Part shown: positions 51,269-62,209 of the stretch, piece by piece
Layout of the letters: each line of letters opens with the position of its first letter
Position numbering within the stretch: position 1 is the stretch's first letter
DNA from: Bosea sp. AS-1
GTDB taxonomy: Bacteria; Pseudomonadota; Alphaproteobacteria; Rhizobiales; Beijerinckiaceae
NCBI RefSeq assembly: GCF_002220095.1
Contig: NZ_CP022372.1
Span: forward strand, 3,258,501 to 3,322,500
Direction: 5' to 3'
Length of the DNA: 64,000 nt
Notes under the pieces: generated by a model
What the model saw: the letters and a program-made list of their open reading frames with translations, nothing else
Told to the model about the DNA's origin: nothing
Databases searched by the model: none
Made by a program: the position numbers and the translations under genes

Positions 51269-52819
51269 GTGACCAGTGGCCTTCATCATGTCACCCTGAT
51301 CACCCGCAAGGTGCAGGCGAATGTCGACTTCTATGTAGGCTTCCTCGGCCTGCGGCTGGTGAAGCGCACGAGCGGCTACGAGGACGCCCGCCAGCTTCAT
51401 CTCTTCTATGGCGATGCGCAGGGCTCGCCCGGCACGCTCGTCACCTTCCTGGTCTGGGAAGACGGTTCGCCCGGACGCGCCGGACACGGCCAGGTCAGCG
51501 AGATCGCTTTCGCGGTCGCCCCTGCAGCGATCGGCTTCTGGCTGGAACGCGCCCTGCGCTTCGGCATTGCGACGGAAGGGCCGTTGCAGGAGTTCGGCGA
51601 GACCGTCCTGCGCCTGCGCGATCCAGACGGTTTCGTGGTGAAGCTGGTCGGCAGCGCCTTGCGCGGCGAAGGCTGGACCTCTGGCGATATTCCGCCGGAG
51701 CATCGCATCCATCGCCTGCGCGGCGTGACGCTGCTTTCAGCGACCACCGAGGAAACCGTGCATTTCCTCACCACACATGCGGGATTTGCCCGACACGCCC
51801 GCGACGGCGCCATCGAACGGCTGCGCTCGGAAGCGGGAGACAACCTCGATATCCGCGACGCCGGCGGTTTCTGGCCCGGAATTCCTGGCACCGGCACGGC
51901 GGACCATGTCGCGGTCCGGGTTAACGATACGGCCCGGTTGACGGGCATCGAGCGCGATCTCTCGAAACTGAATTCCAGCCCGACCACGCTGCACGACCGC
52001 CAGTATTTCACCTCGCTCTACGTGCGCGAGCCAGGCGGAACGTTGATCGAATTCGCGACCGACGGCCCGGGTTTCACCATTGACGAGCCCGTCAAGACAC
52101 TGGGCACTCAGCTTTTCATGCCCCCAGACGCCCGCGACCAGAGCGACGACATACGGGTGGTCCTGCCGCAATTCGCCCTGCCTGGCGAGGAGCGGGTCGT
52201 CTATCGCGATCTGCCCTTCGTCCATCGCTTCCATCAGCCCGCAGACCCCGATGGCAGCGTGCTCGTGCTGCTCCATGGCAGCGGAGGCGACGAAACCGAC
52301 CTGATGCCGTTCGCCCGGCGTGTCGCGCCGCGCGCCACCCTGCTCGGACTGCGCGGCCGCAGCACCGAGGAAGGAACCTCGCGCTGGTTCCGGCGTCGTT
52401 CCGAGCGCGCCTTCGATCAGGACGATATCCGCTTCGAGGCCGGGGCCCTCGCCGCCTTCATGGAAGGGGCGCTGACGGCCTATGGCCTTGTACCGGAGCG
52501 TCTCGTCTTTCTCGGCTATTCGAATGGCGCCAACCTGCTCGCAGCCGCCATGCAGCTCCATCCAGGACTGGCGCGCCGAGCCATTCTCCTGCGCCCCGCC
52601 GCAGTGCTGAAGGAACCGCCAGATGCGATGCTCTCCGGCGCCTCGCTGCTGATGCTGACCGGCGCCGAGGACCATTATCGCGATCTGGCGGCGCCGCTCG
52701 AAACCGCGCTGCGCAAAGCCGGTGCAAATGTCGAGGCACAGGTCGTTGCCGCCGGGCACGCGCTGACAGAGCAGGATCGTGACCTATCTGCGGACTGGCT
52801 GTTGCGCCACGCGTCCTGA
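51269..52819 (+). CDS. Ring-cleaving dioxygenase fused to a carboxylesterase (MhqO-MhqD type fusion)
   Basis: It starts with GTG after GAAGAGGGG and has 516 residues. Residues 1-290 are a two-module VOC ring-cleaving dioxygenase: candidate ligands H6/H7, H213 in ADHVAV and E261 in LIEFATDGPG. Residues ~300-516 are a phospholipase/carboxylesterase-type alpha/beta hydrolase: LLHGSGGDETD at 334-344, nucleophile S418 in GYSNG, D468 in GAEDHY and H497 in AGHAL. In Bacillus the separate MhqO and MhqD proteins are induced together by hydroquinones. The fusion here predicts that the two steps act in sequence. The domains and catalytic residues are intact. Confidence 0.88.
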   Translation: MTSGLHHVTLITRKVQANVDFYVGFLGLRLVKRTSGYEDARQLHLFYGDAQGSPGTLVTFLVWEDGSPGRAGHGQVSEIAFAVAPAAIGFWLERALRFGIATEGPLQEFGETVLRLRDPDGFVVKLVGSALRGEGWTSGDIPPEHRIHRLRGVTLLSATTEETVHFLTTHAGFARHARDGAIERLRSEAGDNLDIRDAGGFWPGIPGTGTADHVAVRVNDTARLTGIERDLSKLNSSPTTLHDRQYFTSLYVREPGGTLIEFATDGPGFTIDEPVKTLGTQLFMPPDARDQSDDIRVVLPQFALPGEERVVYRDLPFVHRFHQPADPDGSVLVLLHGSGGDETDLMPFARRVAPRATLLGLRGRSTEEGTSRWFRRRSERAFDQDDIRFEAGALAAFMEGALTAYGLVPERLVFLGYSNGANLLAAAMQLHPGLARRAILLRPAAVLKEPPDAMLSGASLLMLTGAEDHYRDLAAPLETALRKAGANVEAQVVAAGHALTEQDRDLSADWLLRHAS

Positions 52820-52829
52820 GGGGGATACC

Positions 52830-53384
52830 TCAGCGCCCTGCGACAAAGGCGGCAAACCCCGCGATGAACTGCGCGAGGCGCTGGCGAGTTGTCTCATCCG
52901 TCAGGTTGCCCTCGGCATCGAAGACGCTCTGCGCCCGCGATACCAGCAGGCGCCCCTCGAACCACGGCTTCGTTCCGAGCGTGCGCAGCACCGGCAACCA
53001 GGCATCCTGTGCCAGAATCGTCCCGAACCCGCCGGGTGAGGCGCCGAGCACGGCGACCGGCTTGCCACCAAAGAGCGAAGGAATGTCGGACGCCGGCCGC
53101 GTCAGCCAGTCGATTGCATTCTTGAACACGCCGGGCAGCGAATTGTTGTATTCGGGCGTGAACAGCAGCAGGCCGTCCGCAGTCGCCAGTTGCTGCTTAA
53201 GAGCCTGCACCGCCGACGGAATCCCGTGCTCTCGCTCGTCGTCTCCGTTGTAGAGCGGGATACCCGAGATGCTTCCTGCTTCCAGCGTCGCGCCATCCGG
53301 CGCCAGTTCCATGGCGGCGCGCAAGAGGCCGGCATTGAACGAAGCCTTCCTCAGGCTGCCAGAGATTCCCAGAAGACGTGCCAT
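52830..53384 (-). CDS. NADPH-dependent FMN reductase (chromate/quinone reductase type)
   Basis: The 184-residue flavodoxin-like protein begins LLGISGSLRKASFNAGLLRAA, the FMN phosphate loop, and has the family motif PEYNNSLPGVFKNAIDWLTRP near 78-98. Such enzymes reduce quinones, azo dyes or chromate with NADPH. It is convergent with the dioxygenase-esterase fusion gene, only 10 bp apart. It fits the quinone-handling theme. Confidence 0.9.
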   Translation of the reverse strand: MARLLGISGSLRKASFNAGLLRAAMELAPDGATLEAGSISGIPLYNGDDEREHGIPSAVQALKQQLATADGLLLFTPEYNNSLPGVFKNAIDWLTRPASDIPSLFGGKPVAVLGASPGGFGTILAQDAWLPVLRTLGTKPWFEGRLLVSRAQSVFDAEGNLTDETTRQRLAQFIAGFAAFVAGR

Positions 53385-53675
53385 GATCGAAGCTCCCTCG
53401 CGCCCAGCACCCGACTTGCCGAACCCGATGCTGACGCATCTTCACGGCTCTGGCTATCATGGCCGGCGCCAAGGCCCAGAAGGCCAGTCGGCGAAGCTGG
53501 TGAACATGCGCGGGAGCCGCGTGCAACGACGTCGGTCCAAGGCAGCAAGCGCAAAGAGCGCCGTGGCTTGTGGCGCTGCTATCAACCGCCGGGGAACCAG
53601 GCGGAGATCGGAGGAACAAGCTGAGAGGAAGAAGCAACCAGAGACCGCAGATCGCGACTAAGTCTCTGATTTAAA

Positions 53676-53752
53676 TGGCGCGGGCGACGGGGCTCGAACC
53701 CGCGACCTCCGGCGTGACAGGCCGGCACTCTAACCAACTGAGCTACGCCCGC
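53676..53752 (-). tRNA. tRNA-Asp (GTC)
   Basis: The minus strand folds as a 77-nt tRNA with encoded CCA. Acceptor GCGGGCG pairs with CGCCCGC, the D arm contains AGCTCAGTTGGTTAGA and the anticodon loop CTGTCAC carries GTC. The T arm reads GGTTCGAGCC. The 291-bp stretch between it and the FMN reductase start shows no gene or repeat that I can support. Confidence 0.96.
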
Positions 53753-53904
53753 GCTGGGCGACTGAGGCGCGGTGGCCGTCAGCGACGTGGTGAGTATTGC
53801 CCCCGGCCCGAAGTGTCAAGCACCGGATGCCGGCAAAATCACTTCCGTGGAAAATATCCCCGGCACCACGAAATCCGCCCCCGTCCACGCCGGCCCGCGG
53901 GCGG

Positions 53905-54333
53905 CTATTCGCGCGAAGCCAGGCAGGGGTCCAGCATCACATGGCGAGCGTTCTGGCGGTTGTAGCCGCCACGCAGAACGGCGGTATCGCCAAGCTTGAG
54001 GTCGCCGGCGCCATAGGTCACGCAGAGCACACGTACGCCTGGATCGGCGCAGACGGCGACATACCAGACCGTACCGTCGGTCTGGAGCAGGGTGACGGGA
54101 CCCGCGATCGCCATGTCGACGCGCGAATCGCGCGGCACCGTATCGGGCAGTTGGGCGGCGATGCTCTCGCAGCTCGCTGGCGTTCCCGGCTGCTCGGGCT
54201 GGGAGAAGGCCGGCCGCCCCTCAAAGAAGGAATCGGGCAGTACCGATTGCGCCAGCGCCGGCTGCACGCCAACGAGCAGCAGGGAGAGAAGCGGAGGCAA
54301 AGCGCGGCTGGAGTGGCGTGGTCGGAAGATCAT
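53905..54333 (-). CDS. Secreted small protein of unknown function with four cysteines
   Basis: The ATG at 54333 gives 142 residues beginning with a signal peptide (MIFRPRHSSR, leucine-rich core, cleavage near P-A-L-A-Q, about residue 29). An upstream in-frame start would precede it with an unlikely leader. The mature part has four cysteines, in A-S-C-E-S, A-V-C-A-D, V-L-C-V-T and D-P-C-L-A, suggesting two disulfides, and several beta strands such as GPVTLLQTDGTVWYVAVCAD. I do not recognise the family. It lies alone between two tRNA genes. Confidence 0.6.
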   Translation of the reverse strand: MIFRPRHSSRALPPLLSLLLVGVQPALAQSVLPDSFFEGRPAFSQPEQPGTPASCESIAAQLPDTVPRDSRVDMAIAGPVTLLQTDGTVWYVAVCADPGVRVLCVTYGAGDLKLGDTAVLRGGYNRQNARHVMLDPCLASRE

Positions 54334-54448
54334 GGCCGGAAGAGTGCCGAGGAAGATGGCGGAATTCCGCAGCGCCGCGAGATTGATTGTCAAGCCGGCA
54401 CCCGGCCAGCTTGCGATACGCACGCCGAGGCCTTAAACGCGAGCACAA

Positions 54449-54524
54449 GGGCGGTTAGCTCAGTTGGTAGAGCATCTCGTTTACACCGAGAATGTCGGCG
54501 GTTCGAGCCCGTCACCGCCCACCA
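54449..54524 (+). tRNA. tRNA-Val (TAC)
   Basis: A 76-nt tRNA with encoded CCA. Acceptor GGGCGGT pairs with ACCGCCC, the D arm contains AGCTCAGTTGGTAGAGC and the anticodon loop TTTACAC carries TAC. The T arm reads GGTTCGAGCC. Confidence 0.96.
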
Positions 54525-54746
54525 CTCCCAAGCGTCGATAGAATTCCCAATCTTGTTTCGCTCTACGCGGAAGCGAGTCGGATGTCCTTCTTGGGCCGAT
54601 CTCATGCCCGGGATTGCAGGCGTGGAACGCCGAGCCGAGGTCCTCGCGACTCGTGTTCACATCATTGTTTGGATTCGTGCGTTGAATTGCCCGGCCACAC
54701 GGGCGATGCCCCGGCTGGTTCAAACAGAAAATGGATACGACACGTC

Positions 54747-55139
54747 ATGGGATCACTCGAAAGCGCTCGCCCCTACGCGCTGACGGCCTTCAGGATTGCG
54801 CTCGGCCTCGTCATGTTCTCATTCGGGGCGGCAAAGATCCTGCACATCTATCCCGGCAACTTTACGCCGCCGATCGGGTCCCTGCCCTGGACCGCCGGGC
54901 TGATCGAGCTGATCGCTGGCTTCCTTTTCCTCGTCGGCTTCCAGACCAGAGCAGCGGCCTTCGTCCTGTCCGGCTTGATGGCCGCGGCCTACTTCATCTC
55001 GCATTTCCCCAGAAGCTTCTTTCCGACCGAGAACGGAGGCTATGCCGCCGCCGTCTTCTGTTTCGCGTTCCTGTATTTCGTGACGGCGGGCGGCGGGTAT
55101 CTGAGCCTCGACCGCGCTCTCCGCACGAGGGCGGCCTGA
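54747..55139 (+). CDS. DoxX-family membrane protein
   Basis: The ATG at 54747 gives 130 residues. The in-frame upstream part overlaps the tRNA-Val gene and was rejected. Four helices are visible: ALTAFRIALGLVMFSFGAAKILHI, TAGLIELIAGFLFLVGF, AAFVLSGLMAAAYFI and FCFAFLYFVTAGG. The ending YLSLDRALRTRAA is the DoxX C-terminus. It converges on lon. The function is unknown. Confidence 0.8.
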   Translation: MGSLESARPYALTAFRIALGLVMFSFGAAKILHIYPGNFTPPIGSLPWTAGLIELIAGFLFLVGFQTRAAAFVLSGLMAAAYFISHFPRSFFPTENGGYAAAVFCFAFLYFVTAGGGYLSLDRALRTRAA

Positions 55140-55185
55140 CGCCGGCCCATGCTGCTCACGGCGGCTGATCCAACGACCCGCCCAT

Positions 55186-55218
55186 AAAAAAGGCTGCCGA
55201 GCCTAGGCCCGGCAGCCT
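55186..55218 (-). terminator. Rho-independent terminator of lon
   Basis: On the minus strand AGGCTGCCG (55218-55210) pairs with CGGCAGCCT (55199-55191) across a 10-nt loop, followed by six T (complement of AAAAAA at 55186-55191). It lies 26-58 bp after the lon stop. Confidence 0.85.
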
Positions 55219-55243
55219 CGATCATTACGTCGACACCCTTCGC

Positions 55244-57667
<2,424 letters not shown>

Positions 57668-57806
57668 TGACTTTTCCTTTGCAGTTGCGCCCGGCGAACC
57701 CCCAAGATGGGCGGGACGATCGGACGTATGCGGCCAGGGCGACCATTCACCCTTCCGCCCTCGCGTGCCGCACCCTCATCAGGCATGCGACTCTCGCAAG
57801 TGCACC

Positions 57807-57837
57807 TAAGGTGGAGACTTCCTCGCCGGCTTTCAAG
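57807..57837 (-). promoter_or_regulatory. Possible heat-shock (RpoH-type) promoter of lon
   Basis: On the minus strand CTTGAA (57837-57832) is followed after 17 bp by CCACCTTA (57814-57807), which loosely resembles the RpoH pattern CTTGAA...CCCAT. It is about 140 bp upstream of the lon start. The match in the -10 part is weak. Confidence 0.3.
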
Positions 57838-57975
57838 CGAGGCAACCGGTTCATGCACTGCTGCCTTGCGTGCCCGGAAACCCTCGGAAAATCCCACCTT
57901 CGGCTTCGTCTTGAATGTTTCAGTTTCGAACCGGCCTGCCGCGATGCGGGACCGCGGCTGGACCCTGCCGATCAA

Positions 57976-58005
57976 AACGCAAAACGCGCGCCAGGGGGCG
58001 CGCGT
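57976..58005 (-). terminator. Rho-independent terminator of clpX
   Basis: On the minus strand ACGCGCGCC (58005-57997) and GGCGCGCGT (57992-57984) form a 9-bp stem with a 4-nt loop, followed by TTTTGCGTTTTG. It starts 26 bp after the clpX stop. Confidence 0.85.
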
Positions 58006-58030
58006 CCTGTTGTCGCAATGCAGCAAGAGC

Positions 58031-59302
58031 TCAGGAGGCCGAGGCCGTCTTGGTCTCGTCCTCGCGCTCGGCATAGATGAAGAGCGGTCGAGCCTTGCTC
58101 TCCACGGCCTCCGGACCGATCACCACCTGCTCGACGCCTTCCAGCCCCGGCAGCTCGTACATGGTCTCGAGCAGGATGCCCTCCATGATGGAGCGCAGGC
58201 CGCGCGCGCCGGTCTTCCGCTCGATCGCCTTGCGGGCGATCAGGCTGACCGCCTCGTCGGTGAAGGTGAGCTGGGTGTCCTCCATCTCGAACAGGCGCTG
58301 ATACTGCTTCACCAGTGCGTTCTTCGGCTCGGTGAGGATGGTCTTCAGCGCCGCCTCGTCGAGGTCCTCCAGCGTCGCGAGGACCGGCAGGCGGCCGACG
58401 AACTCCGGAATCAGGCCGAACTTCAGCAGGTCCTCGGGCTCGACGTCGCGGAAGATCGCGCCGGTGCGGCGGTCATCCGGCGATTCGACCTTGGCGCCGA
58501 AGCCGATCGAGGTGCCCTTGCCGCGACCCGAGATGATCTTGTCCAGCCCGGCGAAGGCGCCGCCACAGATGAACAGGATGTTCGTCGTGTCGACCTGCAG
58601 GAACTCCTGCTGCGGATGCTTGCGCCCGCCCTGCGGCGGCACGGAGGCGACGGTGCCCTCCATGATCTTCAGCAGCGCCTGCTGGACACCTTCGCCCGAG
58701 ACGTCCCGGGTGATCGAGGGATTGTCCGACTTGCGGCTGATCTTGTCGATCTCGTCGATGTAGACGATGCCGCGCTGCGCCCGCTCGACATTGTAGTCGG
58801 AGGCCTGGAGCAGCTTGAGGATGATGTTCTCGACATCCTCGCCGACATAACCGGCCTCGGTCAGGGTCGTCGCATCAGCCATGGTGAAGGGCACGTCGAG
58901 GATGCGGGCGAGCGTCTGCGCGAGCAGCGTCTTGCCCGAGCCAGTCGGCCCGATCAGCAGGATATTCGACTTGGCCAGCTCGACGTCGTTGTGCTTGGTC
59001 GCGTGGCTGAGGCGCTTGTAGTGGTTGTGGACCGCCACCGAGAGCACCTTCTTGGCATGCTCCTGGCCAATGACGTAGTCGTCCAGAACCTTGCGGATCT
59101 CCTTGGGTGTCGGCACGCCGTCCTTCGACTTCACCAGCGCGGATTTCGATTCCTCGCGGATGATGTCCATGCAGAGCTCGACGCATTCATCGCAGATGAA
59201 CACGGTCGGGCCCGCGATGAGCTTGCGGACCTCGTGTTGGCTCTTTCCGCAGAAAGAGCAGTACAGCGTGCTCTTCGAGTCGCCGCCGGGCTTGTTAGCC
59301 AT
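58031..59302 (-). CDS. clpX: ClpX, ATPase subunit of the ClpXP protease
   Basis: The 423-residue protein has the N-terminal zinc-binding domain with cysteines C15, C18, C37 and C40. It also has Walker A GPTGSGKT (about 116-123), Walker [10 protein letters not shown] and the R-x-G-A-R-G-L-R sensor 2. It unfolds tagged substrates and feeds them to ClpP; in alphaproteobacteria this includes cell-cycle control. A GGAG site precedes the start. It lies downstream of clpP, with its own terminator. Confidence 0.98.
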   Translation of the reverse strand: MANKPGGDSKSTLYCSFCGKSQHEVRKLIAGPTVFICDECVELCMDIIREESKSALVKSKDGVPTPKEIRKVLDDYVIGQEHAKKVLSVAVHNHYKRLSHATKHNDVELAKSNILLIGPTGSGKTLLAQTLARILDVPFTMADATTLTEAGYVGEDVENIILKLLQASDYNVERAQRGIVYIDEIDKISRKSDNPSITRDVSGEGVQQALLKIMEGTVASVPPQGGRKHPQQEFLQVDTTNILFICGGAFAGLDKIISGRGKGTSIGFGAKVESPDDRRTGAIFRDVEPEDLLKFGLIPEFVGRLPVLATLEDLDEAALKTILTEPKNALVKQYQRLFEMEDTQLTFTDEAVSLIARKAIERKTGARGLRSIMEGILLETMYELPGLEGVEQVVIGPEAVESKARPLFIYAEREDETKTASAS

Positions 59303-59573
59303 TGTCCATCTCCAGTTCCGGAGGCCGGAGCGGCACCTGCCGAGGCGGATGCAGCCGTCGTCCCTCCGTCATAAATAAGCGCTCAGATCACGATGATTAG
59401 GTTAACGACCCGTTCCGGTACATCCGGGTAGGCAGGGTCGATCCAAACCGGATCATGACGGGGCGCTTGTCCGCTCACCCCCGGCCCCATGCAAACACGG
59501 GGCCGATATCCTTTCAATATGGGCATTCCATGGCCGCGAGCCAACCCACAGGATCGGGAGGCTCGCCGCGCCC

Positions 59574-60197
59574 TCACGCCGGCTCGTCGGTGCGCTTCTC
59601 GAGCACCTTGTCGATCAGGCCGAATTCCTTGGCCTGCTCGGCGGTCATGAAGTTGTCGCGCTCGAGGGCGTTGTGAATGTCCTCGTAGCTGCGGCCCGTG
59701 TGCTTCACATAGATTTCATTCAGCCGCTTCTTCAGGCTCTCGACCTCCTTGGCGTGGATCAGGATGTCGGTGACCTGGCCCTGATAGCCGCCGGAAGGCT
59801 GGTGGACCATGATACGCGCATTCGGCAGGGCGAAGCGCATGTCCTTGGCGCCGGCGGTCAGCAGCAGCGAGCCCATCGAGGCGGCCTGGCCGACGCACAG
59901 CGTCGTCACCGGGCAGCGGATGAACTGCATCGTGTCGTAGATCGACAGGCCGGAGGTGACCACGCCGCCCGGCGAATTGATGTAGAAGGAGATTTCCTTC
60001 TTGGGGTTCTCGGCCTCGAGGAAGAGGAGCTGGGCGACGACCAGCGACGCCGAGACGTCCTCGACCGGACCGGTCAGGAAGATGATGCGTTCGCGCAACA
60101 GGCGCGAATAGATGTCGAAGGCGCGCTCGCCGCGGCTCGACTGCTCGACCACCATCGGGACGAGATTGTTGTAGGTCTCGATCGGATCGCGAAGCAT
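59574..60197 (-). CDS. clpP: ClpP, proteolytic subunit
   Basis: I choose ATG 60197 ([11 protein letters not shown], 207 residues), which has an AAGGA site and the usual ClpP start. An upstream in-frame start adds ten residues. The Ser-His-Asp triad is S107 in QAASMGS, H132 in MVHQPSGG and D181 in LERDNFM. It forms the tetradecameric protease chamber with ClpX. The 271-bp gap to clpX shows a CGGCCCC/GGGGCCG hairpin (59482-59505) but no T-run. Confidence 0.97.
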   Translation of the reverse strand: MLRDPIETYNNLVPMVVEQSSRGERAFDIYSRLLRERIIFLTGPVEDVSASLVVAQLLFLEAENPKKEISFYINSPGGVVTSGLSIYDTMQFIRCPVTTLCVGQAASMGSLLLTAGAKDMRFALPNARIMVHQPSGGYQGQVTDILIHAKEVESLKKRLNEIYVKHTGRSYEDIHNALERDNFMTAEQAKEFGLIDKVLEKRTDEPA

Positions 60198-60301
60198 GGG
60201 GTCAATCCTTGGGTGAGAGCGCCGCATCGCGGCGATTTATCGAATCAGCGGCTGCTAGGAAGACAACCACATAAGCACGGCAATCGCGGCTGAAAAGGGA
60301 A

Positions 60302-60330
60302 GCGCCGCCGGTCACGAAGGCCGGCGGCGC
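60302..60330 (-). terminator. Hairpin terminator of tig
   Basis: CCGGCGGCGC and GCGCCGCCGG (60321-60330 and 60302-60311) form a 10-bp GC stem with a 9-nt loop. On the minus strand it is followed by TTCCCTTTT. It lies about 30 bp after the trigger factor stop. Confidence 0.7.
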
Positions 60331-60359
60331 AAATGCCTGTATTAAGGTTGCCGGCGACC

Positions 60360-61802
60360 TCAGGCGGAGGCGTCGTCGGCCTTCTCGTCGGCCTTGGCCT
60401 CGGCCTTCTTGGTCTTCTTGGCGGCAGCCTTCTTCGGCTTGGCTTCAGCGGCAGCCTCGACCTCGTCATCGGCGAAGAGCGCCTCGCGCGAAACGGTCTC
60501 GTCGGCGACCTTCACCTGGCCGAGGAGGTGGTCGACGACCTTCTCCTCGAAGATCGGGGCACGGATCTCGGCGAGAGCCTGCGGATTCTTACGGTAGAAC
60601 TCCCAGACCTGCTTCTCCTGGCCCGGGAACTGGCGAGCGCGCTCGATCAGGGCCTGGGTGACCTCGTCATCCGAGATCTGGACCTTGGCCTGCTCGCCGA
60701 TCTCCGCCAGCACGAGGCCGAGGCGCACGCGGCGCTCGGCGATCTTGCGGTAGTCAGCGCGAGCCGCGTCCTCAGTGGTGTCCTCGTCGGCGAAGGTCTT
60801 GCCGGCCTGCTTCATGTCGGCCTCGACCTGGCTCCAGACCGCGGCGAACTCCTGCTCGACCAAGGTCGGCGGCAGCTCGAAGCCGTACTTGCCGTCGAGC
60901 GCGTCGAGCAGGCCCTTCTTGAGCTTGCGGCGCGACTGGGCGGTGAAGTCACGGCCGATCTGCTCGCGCACCGCGGTCTTCAGGGCGTCGAGCGACTCCA
61001 TGCCGAACGCCTTGGCGAGCTCGTCGTCGATCTTGACGGCCTCTGGAGCCTGGACGTCGGTCACGGTGACCTCGAACTCGGCCGGCTTGCCGGCGAGGTT
61101 CTCGGCCGCATAATTCTCGGGGAAGGTCACCTTGACGGTGCGCTTCTCGCCCGTCTTGGCGCCCTCGAGCTGCTCCTCGAAGCCCGGGATGAACTGGCCG
61201 GCGCCAAGATCGAGCGGGATGCCCTCGCCCGTGCCGCCGTCGAACTTCTCGCCGTCGAGCGTGCCGACGAAGGAGATGATCAGGCGGTCGCCCTTCTCGG
61301 CCTTGGCCTTCTCGCCCTTGGTGGCATAGCTGCGGTTACCGGCGGCCATGCGTTCCAGCGCGGAGTCGACATCGGCGTCCGGAACCTCGGCGACGGGCTT
61401 CACGAGCGAAACGTCCGACAGGTCGGCGAGCTCGATCTTCGGCAGCACCTCGAGCGCGACGGTGAAGGCGAGATCGCCCTTGGCCTCCATCGCGGCCTCG
61501 ATCTCGTCCTTGTTCTCGGGGAAGCGGATCTGCGGTTCGAAGGCGAGCTTCAGGTTGTTGTCGGCGACGATCTTCTGGTTCGCCTCGTTGACGGCGCTCT
61601 GCAGCACGTCGGACATGACCGAGCGGCCATAGAGACGGCGCAGATGGGCGACCGGCACCTTGCCCGGACGGAAGCCGTTGATGCGGGCCTTGCCCTGGAG
61701 GTCCTGCAGGCTGTCGTCGAGCCTGGTCTTCAGGTCGGCGGCGTTCAGCACCACCTGGAATTCGCGCTTGAGGCCCTGGGACAGGGTTTCGGTCACGTTC
61801 AT
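60360..61802 (-). CDS. tig: Trigger factor
   Basis: The 480-residue protein has the ribosome-docking motif GFRPGKVP (43-50), the FKBP-like PPIase segment near 160-240 ([20 protein letters not shown]) and the long helical C-domain. The last ~50 residues are a lysine/alanine-rich tail, which makes it longer than the E. coli protein (432). It binds nascent chains at the ribosome exit. It lies upstream of clpP on the same strand, the usual order. Confidence 0.97.
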   Translation of the reverse strand: MNVTETLSQGLKREFQVVLNAADLKTRLDDSLQDLQGKARINGFRPGKVPVAHLRRLYGRSVMSDVLQSAVNEANQKIVADNNLKLAFEPQIRFPENKDEIEAAMEAKGDLAFTVALEVLPKIELADLSDVSLVKPVAEVPDADVDSALERMAAGNRSYATKGEKAKAEKGDRLIISFVGTLDGEKFDGGTGEGIPLDLGAGQFIPGFEEQLEGAKTGEKRTVKVTFPENYAAENLAGKPAEFEVTVTDVQAPEAVKIDDELAKAFGMESLDALKTAVREQIGRDFTAQSRRKLKKGLLDALDGKYGFELPPTLVEQEFAAVWSQVEADMKQAGKTFADEDTTEDAARADYRKIAERRVRLGLVLAEIGEQAKVQISDDEVTQALIERARQFPGQEKQVWEFYRKNPQALAEIRAPIFEEKVVDHLLGQVKVADETVSREALFADDEVEAAAEAKPKKAAAKKTKKAEAKADEKADDASA

Positions 61803-61943
61803 TTTTATACCGCCAACAGCTCGTTACTGCATCAATGTCCAAAGCGCGACGCCGGTTCCGACCGCCGCCGCGCTCGCGAAAAACTCTTCCATACCGACCA
61901 TCGTTTTCGCGCCCTGACGGGTGCGCGATGATCGTCAGACCGA

Positions 61944-62028
61944 TGGTGCGGGCGGAGGGACTCGAACCCCCACGACTTTCGCCGCTGGAACCTAAATCCA
62001 GTGCGTCTACCAGTTCCGCCACGCCCGC
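61944..62028 (-). tRNA. tRNA-Leu (TAG)
   Basis: An 85-nt class II tRNA on the minus strand with encoded CCA. Acceptor GCGGGCG pairs with CGCCCGC and the anticodon stem CTGGA/TCCAG encloses TTTAGGT, giving anticodon TAG. A long variable arm and GGTTCGAGTCC T arm follow. Confidence 0.96.
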
Positions 62029-62209
62029 CGGCCCGATAGCGCTGCGCGCGAGCAAACGCAGCGCGGCCATCGTCAAGCCGCAGCGCTATACGCATTTCGG
62101 GCGGCGGTTGCAGCAAAAAAATGACGGTTCTGCAAAGAAGCGGCACCAGCCGCTTTTCCGCAGCCGCCTCGCCCGCCCTCTCGCCAGCGCAGGCGCGCCA
62201 GATTATGCG

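Larger units (their letters stand above)
57668..58030. other. 363-bp clpX-lon intergenic region
   Basis: This gap holds the clpX terminator at its right end and the lon promoter region at its left end. No coding frame is convincing on either strand. Confidence 0.6.

Noticed and set aside
53676..54524. tRNA pair as the edge of an integrated island
   Set aside because: No integrase, no direct repeat of a tRNA 3' end and no composition break was found nearby.
59482..59505. CGGCCCC/GGGGCCG hairpin after clpP as a terminator
   Set aside because: There is no T-run on either side, so it is not called as a terminator.
60333..61931. 532-residue open frame antisense to tig
   Set aside because: Leucine/glycine-rich shadow of the trigger factor gene, without a ribosome-binding site or recognised domain.
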